From positions 1 through 50,837 of IMG/VR virus record IMGVR_UViG_3300047552_001737: 50,837 nucleotides of DNA. One strand, 5' to 3'. This DNA is from a virus. Positions 1 through 6,061 of the stretch are shown here, one piece after another. The notes beneath the pieces are model-generated. The model saw only the letters and a list, made by a program, of their open reading frames with translations. It did no database searches and had not been told where the DNA came from. The first letter of the stretch is position 1. Every line of letters starts with the position of its first letter. The position numbers and the translations under genes are program-made.

Positions 1-90
1 CTACCCACCCCTATTGAAAATACCCTATAAAATGGCACCCCCGGTCTAAATACGGTCCCTAATTGGAAAAAATTTCTAAAAATTTTCTTA

Positions 91-130
91 AAACCTAAAA
101 CCTAAAACCTAAAACCTAAAACCTAAACCT
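91..130. repeat. Telomere-like heptamer tandem repeat
   Basis: CCTAAAA occurs four times exactly (94-121), followed by a 6-nt variant and a final CCT. It lies just past the stop codon of the minus-strand gene ending at 129, next to a duplicated 10-mer (ATTAAGAGCT on the minus strand) that forms the end of that gene. No hairpin is evident. The repeat resembles eukaryotic telomere repeats only by composition. Function is unknown. Confidence 0.8.
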
Positions 131-374
131 AGCTCTTAATAGCTCTTAATACCTTATTTGTTTCCTTTATAAGCCCGGGCCTATTTGTTGTCTTATGCCA
201 AACTATCTTATGGGGTAAAACGGTTATTTTACCCTGATTTAGGAAATAATCGACCGTGACCATACATTCCGGGCAGGTTACCTTTGCAAAAAAGATAGTA
301 TAGTTTTTACTGGCACTATTGGGCGCATTTGTTAATTCCGTCTGTCGGACCTGTATTTTGTCCTTAAACCGCAC
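129..374 (-). CDS. Small hypothetical protein with CPEC motif
   Basis: An 81-residue product that I do not recognise. It holds one CxxC pair (TCPEC, about residues 33-37), which could bind metal or be redox active, followed by a stretch rich in V, I and H. The last residues are encoded by a duplicated 10-mer (ATTAAGAGCT), so the C-terminus may have been altered by a small duplication. It is the last gene of the leftmost minus-strand run and overlaps the small ORF upstream (332-493). No function can be inferred. Confidence 0.5.
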   Translation of the reverse strand: MRFKDKIQVRQTELTNAPNSASKNYTIFFAKVTCPECMVTVDYFLNQGKITVLPHKIVWHKTTNRPGLIKETNKVLRAIKS

Positions 375-493
375 ATACCCCAGTAATTGTGAGTAAACCG
401 TTTTTTCTCTAAAGGATACAAATAAGCATCAGCATCACTATATCTATAGTTTTGGGCAATTGTCATGCAGCCTAGTAAATGTATAATTGTCAT
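332..493 (-). CDS. Possible 53-residue protein with lipobox-like start
   Basis: An ATG lies one base after the TAG that ends the seventh mini-gene reading frame (495-497), giving a 53-residue ORF that begins MTIIHLLGC and continues with a Tyr/Asp-rich segment (YRYSDADAYLYP). LLGC is lipobox-like but sits very near the N-terminus, without a basic n-region, so export is uncertain. It overlaps the start of the 81-residue gene by 43 bases. The tight junction to the upstream stop is the main support. It could be spurious. Confidence 0.35.
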   Translation of the reverse strand: MTIIHLLGCMTIAQNYRYSDADAYLYPLEKKRFTHNYWGMCGLRTKYRSDRRN

Positions 494-540
494 CCTAAAC
501 CCAAATCCTACTATAATTATAACTATAACTGGCAGTTATT

Positions 541-597
541 ACAGTTAGTGCAGTTAATGCAGTTAATGCAGTTAATGTAGTTAATGCAGTTAGTACA
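541..597. repeat. Imperfect 9-bp tandem repeat (GCAGTTAAT)
   Basis: About six imperfect copies of a 9-bp unit. Because nine is a multiple of three the unit keeps frame, and on the minus strand it encodes repeated Thr-Ala-Leu in the hydrophobic second half of the seventh mini-gene unit. Slippage here would change length but not frame, in contrast to the neighbouring 7-bp tract. Confidence 0.8.
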
Positions 598-728
598 AAT
601 CCTGCATATGCAATGCATTCAGCTAAATAAGCATTTACTCCCAAAATAGACTCAAATCCTACTAAAATACCGACATAGACAGCAAGTGAAGACAGTATTG
701 CTTTTGAAAGTCCTGAAAAGTATTCAAG

Positions 729-758
729 ATCTTGGATCTTGGATCTTGGATCTTGGTC
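729..758. repeat. 7-bp tandem repeat (ATCTTGG x4)
   Basis: Four perfect copies of ATCTTGG (CCAAGAT on the minus strand) lie exactly where the seventh mini-gene unit changes reading frame. The unit length is not a multiple of three, so each gain or loss of a copy by slippage moves the frame. Five or two copies would fuse the conserved N-terminus to the hydrophobic C-terminal half. Confidence 0.85.
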
Positions 759-825
759 GTGGAACTTGCATATCTACTGTAGCAATTTCTCAGTCTACGT
801 CTAATTAGTGGGATTGCTGGAATCA

Positions 826-1131
826 TTATGTATTACTCACCTTTGATTTAGTAAAAGAATGAAACCACCAATAATAACTAAAACGCGATGTCACACTGGA
901 CTTACTTCTACCCAATCTACTTAGTTTCATTTCATTTGAATTCATACTCCACCATCTACCACTTCGACACCCACTTCTACTACTACTGCTGCGATTTGAG
1001 CTAAAATTAGAAATGACCTTACTTGTATTTCCGGGAGTTCCGCTTGAGACTGTGATACTGCTTCTATATCTACTATATGCAGCCCTTATTCTACGTCTAA
1101 TTAGTGGAATTGTTGTCATTGTATCAGTCAT
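826..1131 (-). CDS. Mini-gene family unit 6 (Arg/Ser-rich)
   Basis: A 101-residue member of a tandem family. The N-terminus carries IPLIRRRIRAAYSRYRSS, the middle is Ser/Arg/Gly-rich, and the C-terminus is aromatic (SYYWWFHSFTKSK). The start ATG overlaps the end of unit 5 by 8 bases; a second in-frame ATG four codons later is also possible. The stop overlaps the ATG of unit 7. No strong ribosome site is seen, so expression probably depends on translational coupling. Function unknown; the basic N-terminus could bind nucleic acid or membranes (inference only). Confidence 0.6.
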   Translation of the reverse strand: MTDTMTTIPLIRRRIRAAYSRYRSSITVSSGTPGNTSKVISNFSSNRSSSSRSGCRSGRWWSMNSNEMKLSRLGRSKSSVTSRFSYYWWFHSFTKSKVSNT

Positions 1132-1390
1132 GATTATATCTTGATGCAGTTATTGACGTCACCCAGTAATGGATAAACCTGCTGCCCATACTTTTTGTTG
1201 TACTAACTGTCCAACCTAATTTAGTTTTACTTCTAGAAAAAAGGCGAAGGTGCCGATCTCCATTTACTACCCTACTAGCAATAGCTCCTACAGTCAAGGC
1301 GCTTCTAACCCGGCTTGCAAGACCGCTATACGCATACCGACGACTCCTACTTCTGGCTCTACGTCTAAGTAGTGGTAAAATAAAGTTCAT
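1124..1390 (-). CDS. Mini-gene family unit 5 (Arg-rich)
   Basis: An 88-residue member with MNFILPLLRRRARSRSRRY at the N-terminus and SRFIHYWVTSITASRY at the C-terminus. It starts in an ATGA overlap with the stop of unit 4. Compared with its sister units, changes in the Arg codons (AGA/AGG, CGT/CGC) and in the C-terminal Ser and Thr codons are often silent in this frame, which supports it as the translated one. Function unknown. Confidence 0.6.
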   Translation of the reverse strand: MNFILPLLRRRARSRSRRYAYSGLASRVRSALTVGAIASRVVNGDRHLRLFSRSKTKLGWTVSTTKSMGSRFIHYWVTSITASRYNHD

Positions 1391-1701
1391 TTAGCTCTCG
1401 ATTTAGTGCATGAATGTAGCCAATAAAACACATTAAACCGACTTGAGGAGAGGCTCCTGCTGCTGCCAATGCGACTATTTCCTATGCTACTTGTGGTACT
1501 CCACAGAGCCGTAGGCGTTCTATCACTACAGCTTGAAGAACTCATACAACCAGCCCTGGCTCCATTTATTGCAAGACTAACACAACCCTTAATGGTTAAA
1601 TCCCAACTATCGATGCTTTCCCTGCTCTTCCCCCATTTTCTTGTATATTTCCTATAAACACTTCTGCTTCTAGGTCTTGTAGTTGGTATATGGAAGTTCA
1701 T
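1387..1701 (-). CDS. Mini-gene family unit 4 (Ser/Arg-rich)
   Basis: A 104-residue member with MNFHIPTTRPRSRSVYRKY at the start, a Ser-rich middle and VFYWLHSCTKSR at the end. It begins 6 bases after the stop of unit 3 and its stop overlaps the ATG of unit 5. The +1 frame of this unit reads as a hydrophobic, protein-like sequence but contains several stops. I take the open frame as the gene. Function unknown. Confidence 0.6.
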   Translation of the reverse strand: MNFHIPTTRPRSRSVYRKYTRKWGKSRESIDSWDLTIKGCVSLAINGARAGCMSSSSCSDRTPTALWSTTSSIGNSRIGSSRSLSSSRFNVFYWLHSCTKSRAK

Positions 1702-1707
1702 TTAAAC

Positions 1708-1971
1708 TCATTTATTTCGGTTTGTCTTGTTTATTGACCAAAACCATAATGAAAGCCCAAGTCTATTACCTGCCCTGCTTGCTAGATTTGTTTTTGGTGC
1801 AAAGCCACTGCAGCTGAGAAAACTGCTCCCACATCCAGCTATGGTCCATTTGCTGCTTCTGGTCCTACTTCGGTATAATCCGATTTTTGACCGAGGGCTG
1901 CTCCTCATAAATCTATTATATATTCCTCTATATCTACGTCTAATTATTGGAATATGTATATGAAAGTTCAT
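1708..1971 (-). CDS. Mini-gene family unit 3 (Arg/Ser-rich)
   Basis: An 87-residue member with MNFHIHIPIIRRRYRGIYNR at the N-terminus and a Trp-containing end (LSLWFWSINK). Its ATG lies 32 bases inside the end of unit 2, the deepest overlap in the array. The duplicated TATACATATTCC segment at its start is shared with unit 2's tail. Function unknown. Confidence 0.6.
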   Translation of the reverse strand: MNFHIHIPIIRRRYRGIYNRFMRSSPRSKIGLYRSRTRSSKWTIAGCGSSFLSCSGFAPKTNLASRAGNRLGLSLWFWSINKTNRNK

Positions 1972-2236
1972 TATAAGTCCTGTGTTTAGTTACTGAACAA
2001 ACCCAATAGTAATATCTACTCTTGCTGGTCCAACTCTTGCTCCAAAGGGAGGAAACGCAATTCGCTCTTACATTGCTCCATACGTTGGTTCTGGAGGTTA
2101 ATCTGCTCTCAGTTCTGCTGGTTTTAATACTTCTAGCCTTAACAACTCCAGCTAAATCTCTGTATCTACTGAAAACTCGTTTCTTTCTGAACGGTCCTCT
2201 ATTTCTACGCCTCATTAATGGAATATAGAAGTTCAT
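1940..2236 (-). CDS. Mini-gene family unit 2 (Arg-rich)
   Basis: A 98-residue member with MNFYIPLMRRRNRGPFRKK at the N-terminus and SRYYYWVCSVTKHR near the C-terminus. The last 13 residues run on into the start of unit 3 in another frame. The start is a TAATG junction with unit 1. The central third is basic and Ser/Thr-rich. Function unknown. Confidence 0.6.
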   Translation of the reverse strand: MNFYIPLMRRRNRGPFRKKRVFSRYRDLAGVVKARSIKTSRTESRLTSRTNVWSNVRANCVSSLWSKSWTSKSRYYYWVCSVTKHRTYNELSYTYSNN

Positions 2237-2556
2237 TACTTAGACCCATAGGTTATGGAATAAATCCATGTGTATGTTATTCCATATCGACAACTATCGC
2301 TACGACTAGTCCAATTACTTCTACTCCACGTCGTGCTGGTTATTGTTGTATCAGGTCGGGAGCTTCTGACTCTGCTGTGACAACTCCTCCAGTTCCAACT
2401 CCATGAGTAATTACCACCACCTCCACTGCCTCTAGTTATACTACTGTTCCTAAGTGCGTCTGGTCTCCTATTGCAGACGCTCTTACTGCGTCCATATCTT
2501 TCATATGTAGGCCTTAAAGTGCGTCTAATTAGTGGAATATGGATATGAAAGCTCAT
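2236..2556 (-). CDS. Mini-gene family unit 1 (Ser/Arg/Trp-rich)
   Basis: This 106-residue member is the first of the array in transcription order. It has MSFHIHIPLIRRTLRPTYER at the N-terminus and a low-complexity middle with a Gly run and alternating Ser/Trp (GGGGNYSWSWNW), then TWIYSITYGSK. It starts 11 bases after the stop of the Pro/Lys-rich gene upstream, so the array belongs to the same operon. Function unknown. Confidence 0.6.
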   Translation of the reverse strand: MSFHIHIPLIRRTLRPTYERYGRSKSVCNRRPDALRNSSITRGSGGGGNYSWSWNWRSCHSRVRSSRPDTTITSTTWSRSNWTSRSDSCRYGITYTWIYSITYGSK

Positions 2557-2567
2557 TGGTTTATCGG

Positions 2568-2804
2568 TTATCGTTTTCTTCTAGGCTTCGGCGGTTTCTT
2601 CCAGCCACGCCGTGGGCAGCGCCCAAATGGTGGTGTCATATAGCATATCACACCGATGTCGTTCTTGTCCATCAGCCTGTCGATGTGCTGCGCCTTTGGG
2701 TCTAGATAGTCTTCAACGAAGTCCGGTATTTCATTATGCTTAGGTTCAGGTTCAGGTTCAGGCTTAGGTTTGGTTGTTTTTGTTTTCGGATTTTGCTTTT
2801 TCAT
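2568..2804 (-). CDS. Basic protein with Pro-Glu repeat linker
   Basis: A 78-residue product with Lys/Pro-rich N-terminus, a PEPEPEPEP run encoded by a 6-bp tandem repeat (about 2743-2766), a central acidic segment, and a basic Pro-rich C-terminus (KKPPKPRRKR). The composition is of a flexible linker between two basic ends; no domain is recognised. The start lies 40 bases inside the end of the gene upstream, suggesting coupling. Confidence 0.5.
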   Translation of the reverse strand: MKKQNPKTKTTKPKPEPEPEPKHNEIPDFVEDYLDPKAQHIDRLMDKNDIGVICYMTPPFGRCPRRGWKKPPKPRRKR

Positions 2805-3312
2805 ATGCTTCCATAAAATCTTTTGGTTTTGCCGTAAATAGCCCTCTGGCAGCTATTTTGGCCTTATTTGTATTGTATTCCCCATTCGGGAATAGCACGC
2901 TCTTTATTTTTATCCATAGATTACGCAGTGACTTTAGTCGCATTTTTGATTTCCACCGGATATTATCTAATTTGGTACTTAGTTGTTTACGGTGGAGTTC
3001 ATGGTATAGGAGGGAATATTTGTCTTGGTAATATTTAGCGTTTTTCAACCCTTTATTAATTACTTCAGCTGTGTCTTTTATTTCAGCATACCGGATACGC
3101 CAATATTCTGGATTATCTTGGGCTCCAGCTATTAAAGCAAGAATTCGAACTTGTTCAGCTTTGTCGGGATATGGAGGTGCTTTATCACCTAAAAACCAGC
3201 CCAAGTTAGGGTCCCAATAGCCCCAATTTCCATAGCCCATTAACCACAATAAATCATATGCCCGGACTCGGTAGATGGACATGGCTCTGTGTAATTCTTG
3301 TTTAAATGTCAT
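2764..3312 (-). CDS. Hypothetical protein, 182 aa, basic and helical
   Basis: An unrecognised product. The first 45 residues contain a Trp/Gly/Tyr-rich stretch (GYGNWGYWDPNLGWF); the rest is a charged, Lys-rich, probably helical region. There is no signal peptide or membrane segment. It sits between the Cys-rich gene at 3327 and the Pro-rich gene at 2568 in one operon. Confidence 0.6.
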   Translation of the reverse strand: MTFKQELHRAMSIYRVRAYDLLWLMGYGNWGYWDPNLGWFLGDKAPPYPDKAEQVRILALIAGAQDNPEYWRIRYAEIKDTAEVINKGLKNAKYYQDKYSLLYHELHRKQLSTKLDNIRWKSKMRLKSLRNLWIKIKSVLFPNGEYNTNKAKIAARGLFTAKPKDFMEAYEKAKSENKNNQT

Positions 3313-3326
3313 TTGTTTGTATTGTA

Positions 3327-3554
3327 TTAAATAAATAGTTTATAATAAACCTTGGCATGCTTTTGGCATCTATGCACCCAATACCAGTCATCTCCACCAT
3401 TGATTTCATCCACTACTTCACATGGTCCTTCACATGGTCCTTCTGGAGCATTGTCGTCATCTATGTATGGGCACTCTTCACTACAACAACACTTACATTG
3501 GCTTACACTACGGTCAATTTTACAATGACGACACACCGAATTAACTATCTTCAT
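3327..3554 (-). CDS. Cys-rich small protein, putative zinc binder
   Basis: A 75-residue product with many Cys and His residues: CRHC near residues 8-11, CKCCCSEEC around 20-28, two EGPC units made by a small in-frame duplication (about 3419-3442), and HRCQKH near the C-terminus. The pattern suggests one or two structural zinc sites. Its start overlaps the stop of the upstream gene (ATGA). It is one of several small Cys-rich proteins on either side of the nuclease-array locus. Confidence 0.55.
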   Translation of the reverse strand: MKIVNSVCRHCKIDRSVSQCKCCCSEECPYIDDDNAPEGPCEGPCEVVDEINGGDDWYWVHRCQKHAKVYYKLFI

Positions 3555-3931
3555 TTTTCGTTCCTAAACCACCAAAAGCGGGTTTCAGCTTCTATTTCTT
3601 GAGCAGCGGCTCTAGATACCACATCTGGACCATCACACGCAATGCATGTTAGAAAATTACCGTATTTTAATGGACTACCAGTAAAGTTAGCCAAAACAAA
3701 TCTCCAGACGTCACCAACCTGAAACTTATGACCACACAACCTACACCGGAAGCCATGTCTGTTTCTATTGGTTCCCCACCTTGCCTTACAGTCTTCTTCA
3801 GTAGCAATACGGGGTTTGCCGTTAGTGAAAGATTCAATTTCCTTAAACTTCAAGTTCAAGTCCTTTAGTTGCTCTTTACCATCCTCGACTGTTAGCAACC
3901 ATAGTGACTTTGTTTGATTTGGGTTAGTCAT
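3551..3931 (-). CDS. Zinc-ribbon-like hypothetical protein
   Basis: A 126-residue product. CRLCGHKF (about residues 63-70) and CIACDG (about 96-101) make two CxxC knuckles spaced like a zinc ribbon. The N-terminal 50 residues are charged. No enzymatic motif is visible. It overlaps the downstream Cys-rich gene by ATGA. Confidence 0.6.
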   Translation of the reverse strand: MTNPNQTKSLWLLTVEDGKEQLKDLNLKFKEIESFTNGKPRIATEEDCKARWGTNRNRHGFRCRLCGHKFQVGDVWRFVLANFTGSPLKYGNFLTCIACDGPDVVSRAAAQEIEAETRFWWFRNEK

Positions 3932-3951
3932 TTAGTCCTCTAGCATAAGGG

Positions 3952-4251
3952 TTAATCCATTTCTTCATTGATTTTGATGTCAGGACATCCCCATCTACAT
4001 CCACAGCTCCGTACTAAGCAAATTTTGTAGTTATATGCAGAATCTTTCGTGCCTTTAACAAAATTGTCACATCTGGTGTAGCAACTAAACTTCATTGTTG
4101 GGGAGCATTGTGGAGCAACTTCCCTCACCTTACAAGTCGTCCCATAATTGTCCATATATTCAGTCTCTGTAAAAATAGCCGCTCCGACTGTAAAACCAAA
4201 TATACTTCCAAAGACCATAAATAAAATTATAAAAAATGTATTGTATTTCAT
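3952..4251 (-). CDS. Membrane-anchored or secreted Cys-rich protein
   Basis: I choose the ATG at 4251 (99 residues) rather than the GTG at 4275, because the ATG opens directly into a hydrophobic segment (FFIILFMVFGSIFGFTVGAA) typical of a signal anchor, and the GTG would start inside the array's last repeat. The mature part holds eight cysteines (for example CYTRC and CGCRWGC), probably disulfide-bonded outside the cytoplasm. It lies immediately downstream of the CRISPR-like array and may share its transcript. Function unknown. Confidence 0.55.
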   Translation of the reverse strand: MKYNTFFIILFMVFGSIFGFTVGAAIFTETEYMDNYGTTCKVREVAPQCSPTMKFSCYTRCDNFVKGTKDSAYNYKICLVRSCGCRWGCPDIKINEEMD

Positions 4252-4268
4252 GAGTAATATCTTTCCAT

Positions 4269-4304
4269 CTCGCACTATACATCAGGCCTTTAATTATTAC
4301 TAGC
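4269..4304 (-). repeat. Array repeat 1 (degenerate terminal copy)
   Basis: This is the copy furthest from the nuclease gene. About 22 bases match the other repeats exactly (CGCACTATACATCAGGCCTT on plus). The remaining 14 bases, the 5' part when read along the nuclease transcript, have diverged and become AT-rich. One degenerate terminal copy is usual for CRISPR arrays. Confidence 0.75.
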
Positions 4305-4341
4305 TCTTTGTTTGCCTGCATTCACTTCCGATACCGCTCTG

Positions 4342-4377
4342 CCCGCACTATACATCAGGCCTTTTAGCTGCTGCGAG
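4342..4377 (-). repeat. Array repeat 2
   Basis: 36 nt, identical to repeat 3 over its full length. It separates spacer 1 (4305-4341) from spacer 2 (4378-4414). Confidence 0.85.
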
Positions 4378-4414
4378 CACAAGCTGGCAGGCTCGAATCA
4401 GGGCTAATGGCATC

Positions 4415-4450
4415 CCCGCACTATACATCAGGCCTTTTAGCTGCTGCGAG
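4415..4450 (-). repeat. Array repeat 3, overlapping the nuclease stop codon
   Basis: 36 nt, identical to repeat 2. Read along the minus strand it begins CTCGCAGCAGCTAA, which encodes the last residues of the nuclease (end of Pro, then Arg-Ser-Ser-stop). The array therefore begins inside the coding region, as an omega-RNA does in TnpB loci. Confidence 0.85.
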
Positions 4451-6029
4451 GGCCTATGTGTTTTGGTCTTGTAGTGGCTTGATATTCTTGATGTATTCTC
4501 TCATCTTGCGAGCGACCCCTAGTGACCCCTACTGTAGGCTTGCGCCCCAGCGGCTCTTCAATAGTTAAGTACGCACGTTCCCGAGAGTTTTTGTCTGCGA
4601 GCGGGTCTAGGGGAGCGGTTACCACCGAGCCCCTCGCCTTACTGGCCGATTTCCCACTTGGATACAACTCCGGACCTACCGCCGACAGGGTGGTGTGTGC
4701 ACCCTTAAGCCACTCATTTCGAGCAGCCTGTAAGTCCAGTTTACCTTTACCTTCACCTTCTACAACAAATCGCGCAAGATATGCGCTAAAAATATCTCTT
4801 TGGCAATTAACTCCGCAGTCACAAATATGACGTGCTTGTGGACCCATATTGGGGTTCTTTGCCTTACGACCGCATAAACACATTTGAGACAAAGCTGTGG
4901 TGCGTGTAGGAATTAATACCACATTGGTTAATTGCTTTAGACGGGCAATGAGATAACCAGGAGCAGTTGACTTAAGTCTCTTGTTCCAGTTAGAATTACG
5001 CCAAGACCTGAAATCAAGGTCTTCCGTCATTATAATACCGCGTGCGGCAATATCTTTGGCAAGTATATTTCTCCCATTCTTACGAGCCGTCGCCTCTTTA
5101 CGGTGGAGTTTACGCAAAGCTTTTTTGGTAGCCTTGAGAGCCGCTGTATCTTGTTTTAGCTTATTCTTCTTATTAGCCTCAATTTGACGAGACATTTTGC
5201 GGCTAATTTTACGCAGTTTAACATCGAATTTGTTTTGTTGTACGGTGTCATGACGTAGAACTAGACTGCCTGAAGTGGCATCGACAACAGCTACAGTAGA
5301 TACACCAATATCTACTCCAACACTACCTGACTTAGGCTGTACTCGGGATAAAGTCTTCCCTACACAGATAAGGCGGGCAGAAAAGGTGTCTCCATTGTAA
5401 CACATCTCAATAGAAGAAATTCGGTGCTTAAGAGCATATTCAGCAAATTCATCGCCTTTTTCCCAATAAGGCTTAATTATAAGACCTGCTCCCCACTGAA
5501 TACCTTCAGGAGTGAGCTTGATGTGTTGATTTCCGTTTATAGAAACCCATTCGCCTCTACGAAGACTTCGGAATCTCGGACGCTCCCCACCATATAACCA
5601 CGCTCCCGCTGTCTCATAGGCTCTTTCGGCAATAGTATTAGCTGGCTGAGCACCTAGGTCTGGAGCTATGGCATTTCGAAGGTTCTTGTACTTCAATTCC
5701 TTGGTTACATCAAAAATATTTATTCCTTTAAATGGAAGACCCGGAATATTCTTAGAAAGACTCTTAAGTTCTGCAGCAAGGTCTGTGGGCAATTTCTTGT
5801 TTAGACGACGGCGTTCAGTACAAAGCCACTGATATCTCTTATTGGCTTTGATATGTTCTACCCGCTTAATTGCTTCACGAAGATTCACATTGTACCACTT
5901 AACTACTTGCACAAACCTCTTTCGGAGTTCGTGCTTCTGGGCTTCAGTAGGGCTCAAGGCAAGCCGAAACACAAACCGGCCATCTTCTTGTGTTTTTTCT
6001 GTTGTGTTCATTGCTTTCTTTTGTGTCAT
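4437..6029 (-). CDS. Compact TnpB/Cas12-like RuvC nuclease
   Basis: A 530-residue protein, longer than a typical TnpB (about 400) and in the range of small Cas12 effectors. The N-terminus resembles the OrfB helix-turn-helix region (FRLALSPTEAQ). The RuvC triad is intact: D240 in GVDIGVST, E336 in IIMTEDLDF, D412 in CQRDIFSAY. A zinc ribbon is formed by C384/C386 and C403/C405 just before D412. About 115 extra residues follow the last motif. The family cuts DNA guided by an RNA from the 3' end of its own gene or a CRISPR array. No tnpA-type transposase is nearby. The gene looks GC-richer than its neighbours, suggesting acquisition. Effector of the adjoining array is an inference from position. 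Confidence 0.85.
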   Translation of the reverse strand: MTQKKAMNTTEKTQEDGRFVFRLALSPTEAQKHELRKRFVQVVKWYNVNLREAIKRVEHIKANKRYQWLCTERRRLNKKLPTDLAAELKSLSKNIPGLPFKGINIFDVTKELKYKNLRNAIAPDLGAQPANTIAERAYETAGAWLYGGERPRFRSLRRGEWVSINGNQHIKLTPEGIQWGAGLIIKPYWEKGDEFAEYALKHRISSIEMCYNGDTFSARLICVGKTLSRVQPKSGSVGVDIGVSTVAVVDATSGSLVLRHDTVQQNKFDVKLRKISRKMSRQIEANKKNKLKQDTAALKATKKALRKLHRKEATARKNGRNILAKDIAARGIIMTEDLDFRSWRNSNWNKRLKSTAPGYLIARLKQLTNVVLIPTRTTALSQMCLCGRKAKNPNMGPQARHICDCGVNCQRDIFSAYLARFVVEGEGKGKLDLQAARNEWLKGAHTTLSAVGPELYPSGKSASKARGSVVTAPLDPLADKNSRERAYLTIEEPLGRKPTVGVTRGRSQDERIHQEYQATTRPKHIGPRSS

Positions 6030-6061
6030 TGCCTTACCCTGCCCTTCCTTGATTGCCTCTG

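Larger units (their letters stand above)
495..826 (-). pseudogene. Seventh mini-gene unit, split by a 7-bp repeat tract
   Basis: The ATG at 826 overlaps the stop of the unit before it (TAATG). The N-terminus has the family motif IPLIRRRLR..YSRY, but this frame ends at 662-664 after 54 residues. A second frame, open from about 773 to the TAG at 495-497 and without its own ATG, encodes a hydrophobic protein (VGILVGFESILGV, then threefold TAL repeats). It ends VITASYSYN, matching SITASRYN of the 1124-1390 unit. Between the two frames lies CCAAGAT x4. A fifth copy, or loss of two, would join both halves in frame (112 or 105 residues). It is either a frameshifted gene or a phase-variable one. Confidence 0.6.
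4269..4450 (-). CRISPR. Three-repeat CRISPR-like mini-array beside TnpB-like nuclease
   Basis: Three copies of a 36-nt repeat start at exact 73-nt steps, separated by two unrelated 37-nt spacers (4305-4341 and 4378-4414). These are canonical dimensions for class 2 arrays. Read with the nuclease (minus strand), the repeat starts CTCGCAGCAGC and ends TATAGTGCGGG; its two ends can pair over six positions (CTCGCA with TGCGGG, one G-T), and its centre has the palindrome AGGCCT. The spacers look GC-richer than the phage average. The first repeat contains the last codons and stop of the nuclease gene. No cas1, cas2 or tracr-like anti-repeat is visible. Alternative: duplicated omega-RNA ends of a TnpB element. 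Confidence 0.65.

Noticed and set aside
1469-2406. Plus-strand Leu-rich ORFs opposite the mini-genes
   Set aside because: They are antisense shadows of Ser/Arg-rich codons, with no ribosome sites and no conserved starts.
826-2556. Stop codons TAA/TAG read as Gln in the mini-gene region
   Set aside because: The +1 frame would make plausible protein if stops were sense, but neighbouring genes in the same operon end at ordinary TAA, TAG and TGA, and silent differences between units favour the open frame.
2740-2770. A 6-bp tandem repeat as a regulatory or CRISPR-like element
   Set aside because: It is in frame and simply encodes a Pro-Glu linker.
4437-6029. The nuclease as part of an intact IS200/IS605 or IS607 transposon
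   Set aside because: No tnpA, serine recombinase or recognisable transposon ends are seen in the flanks.
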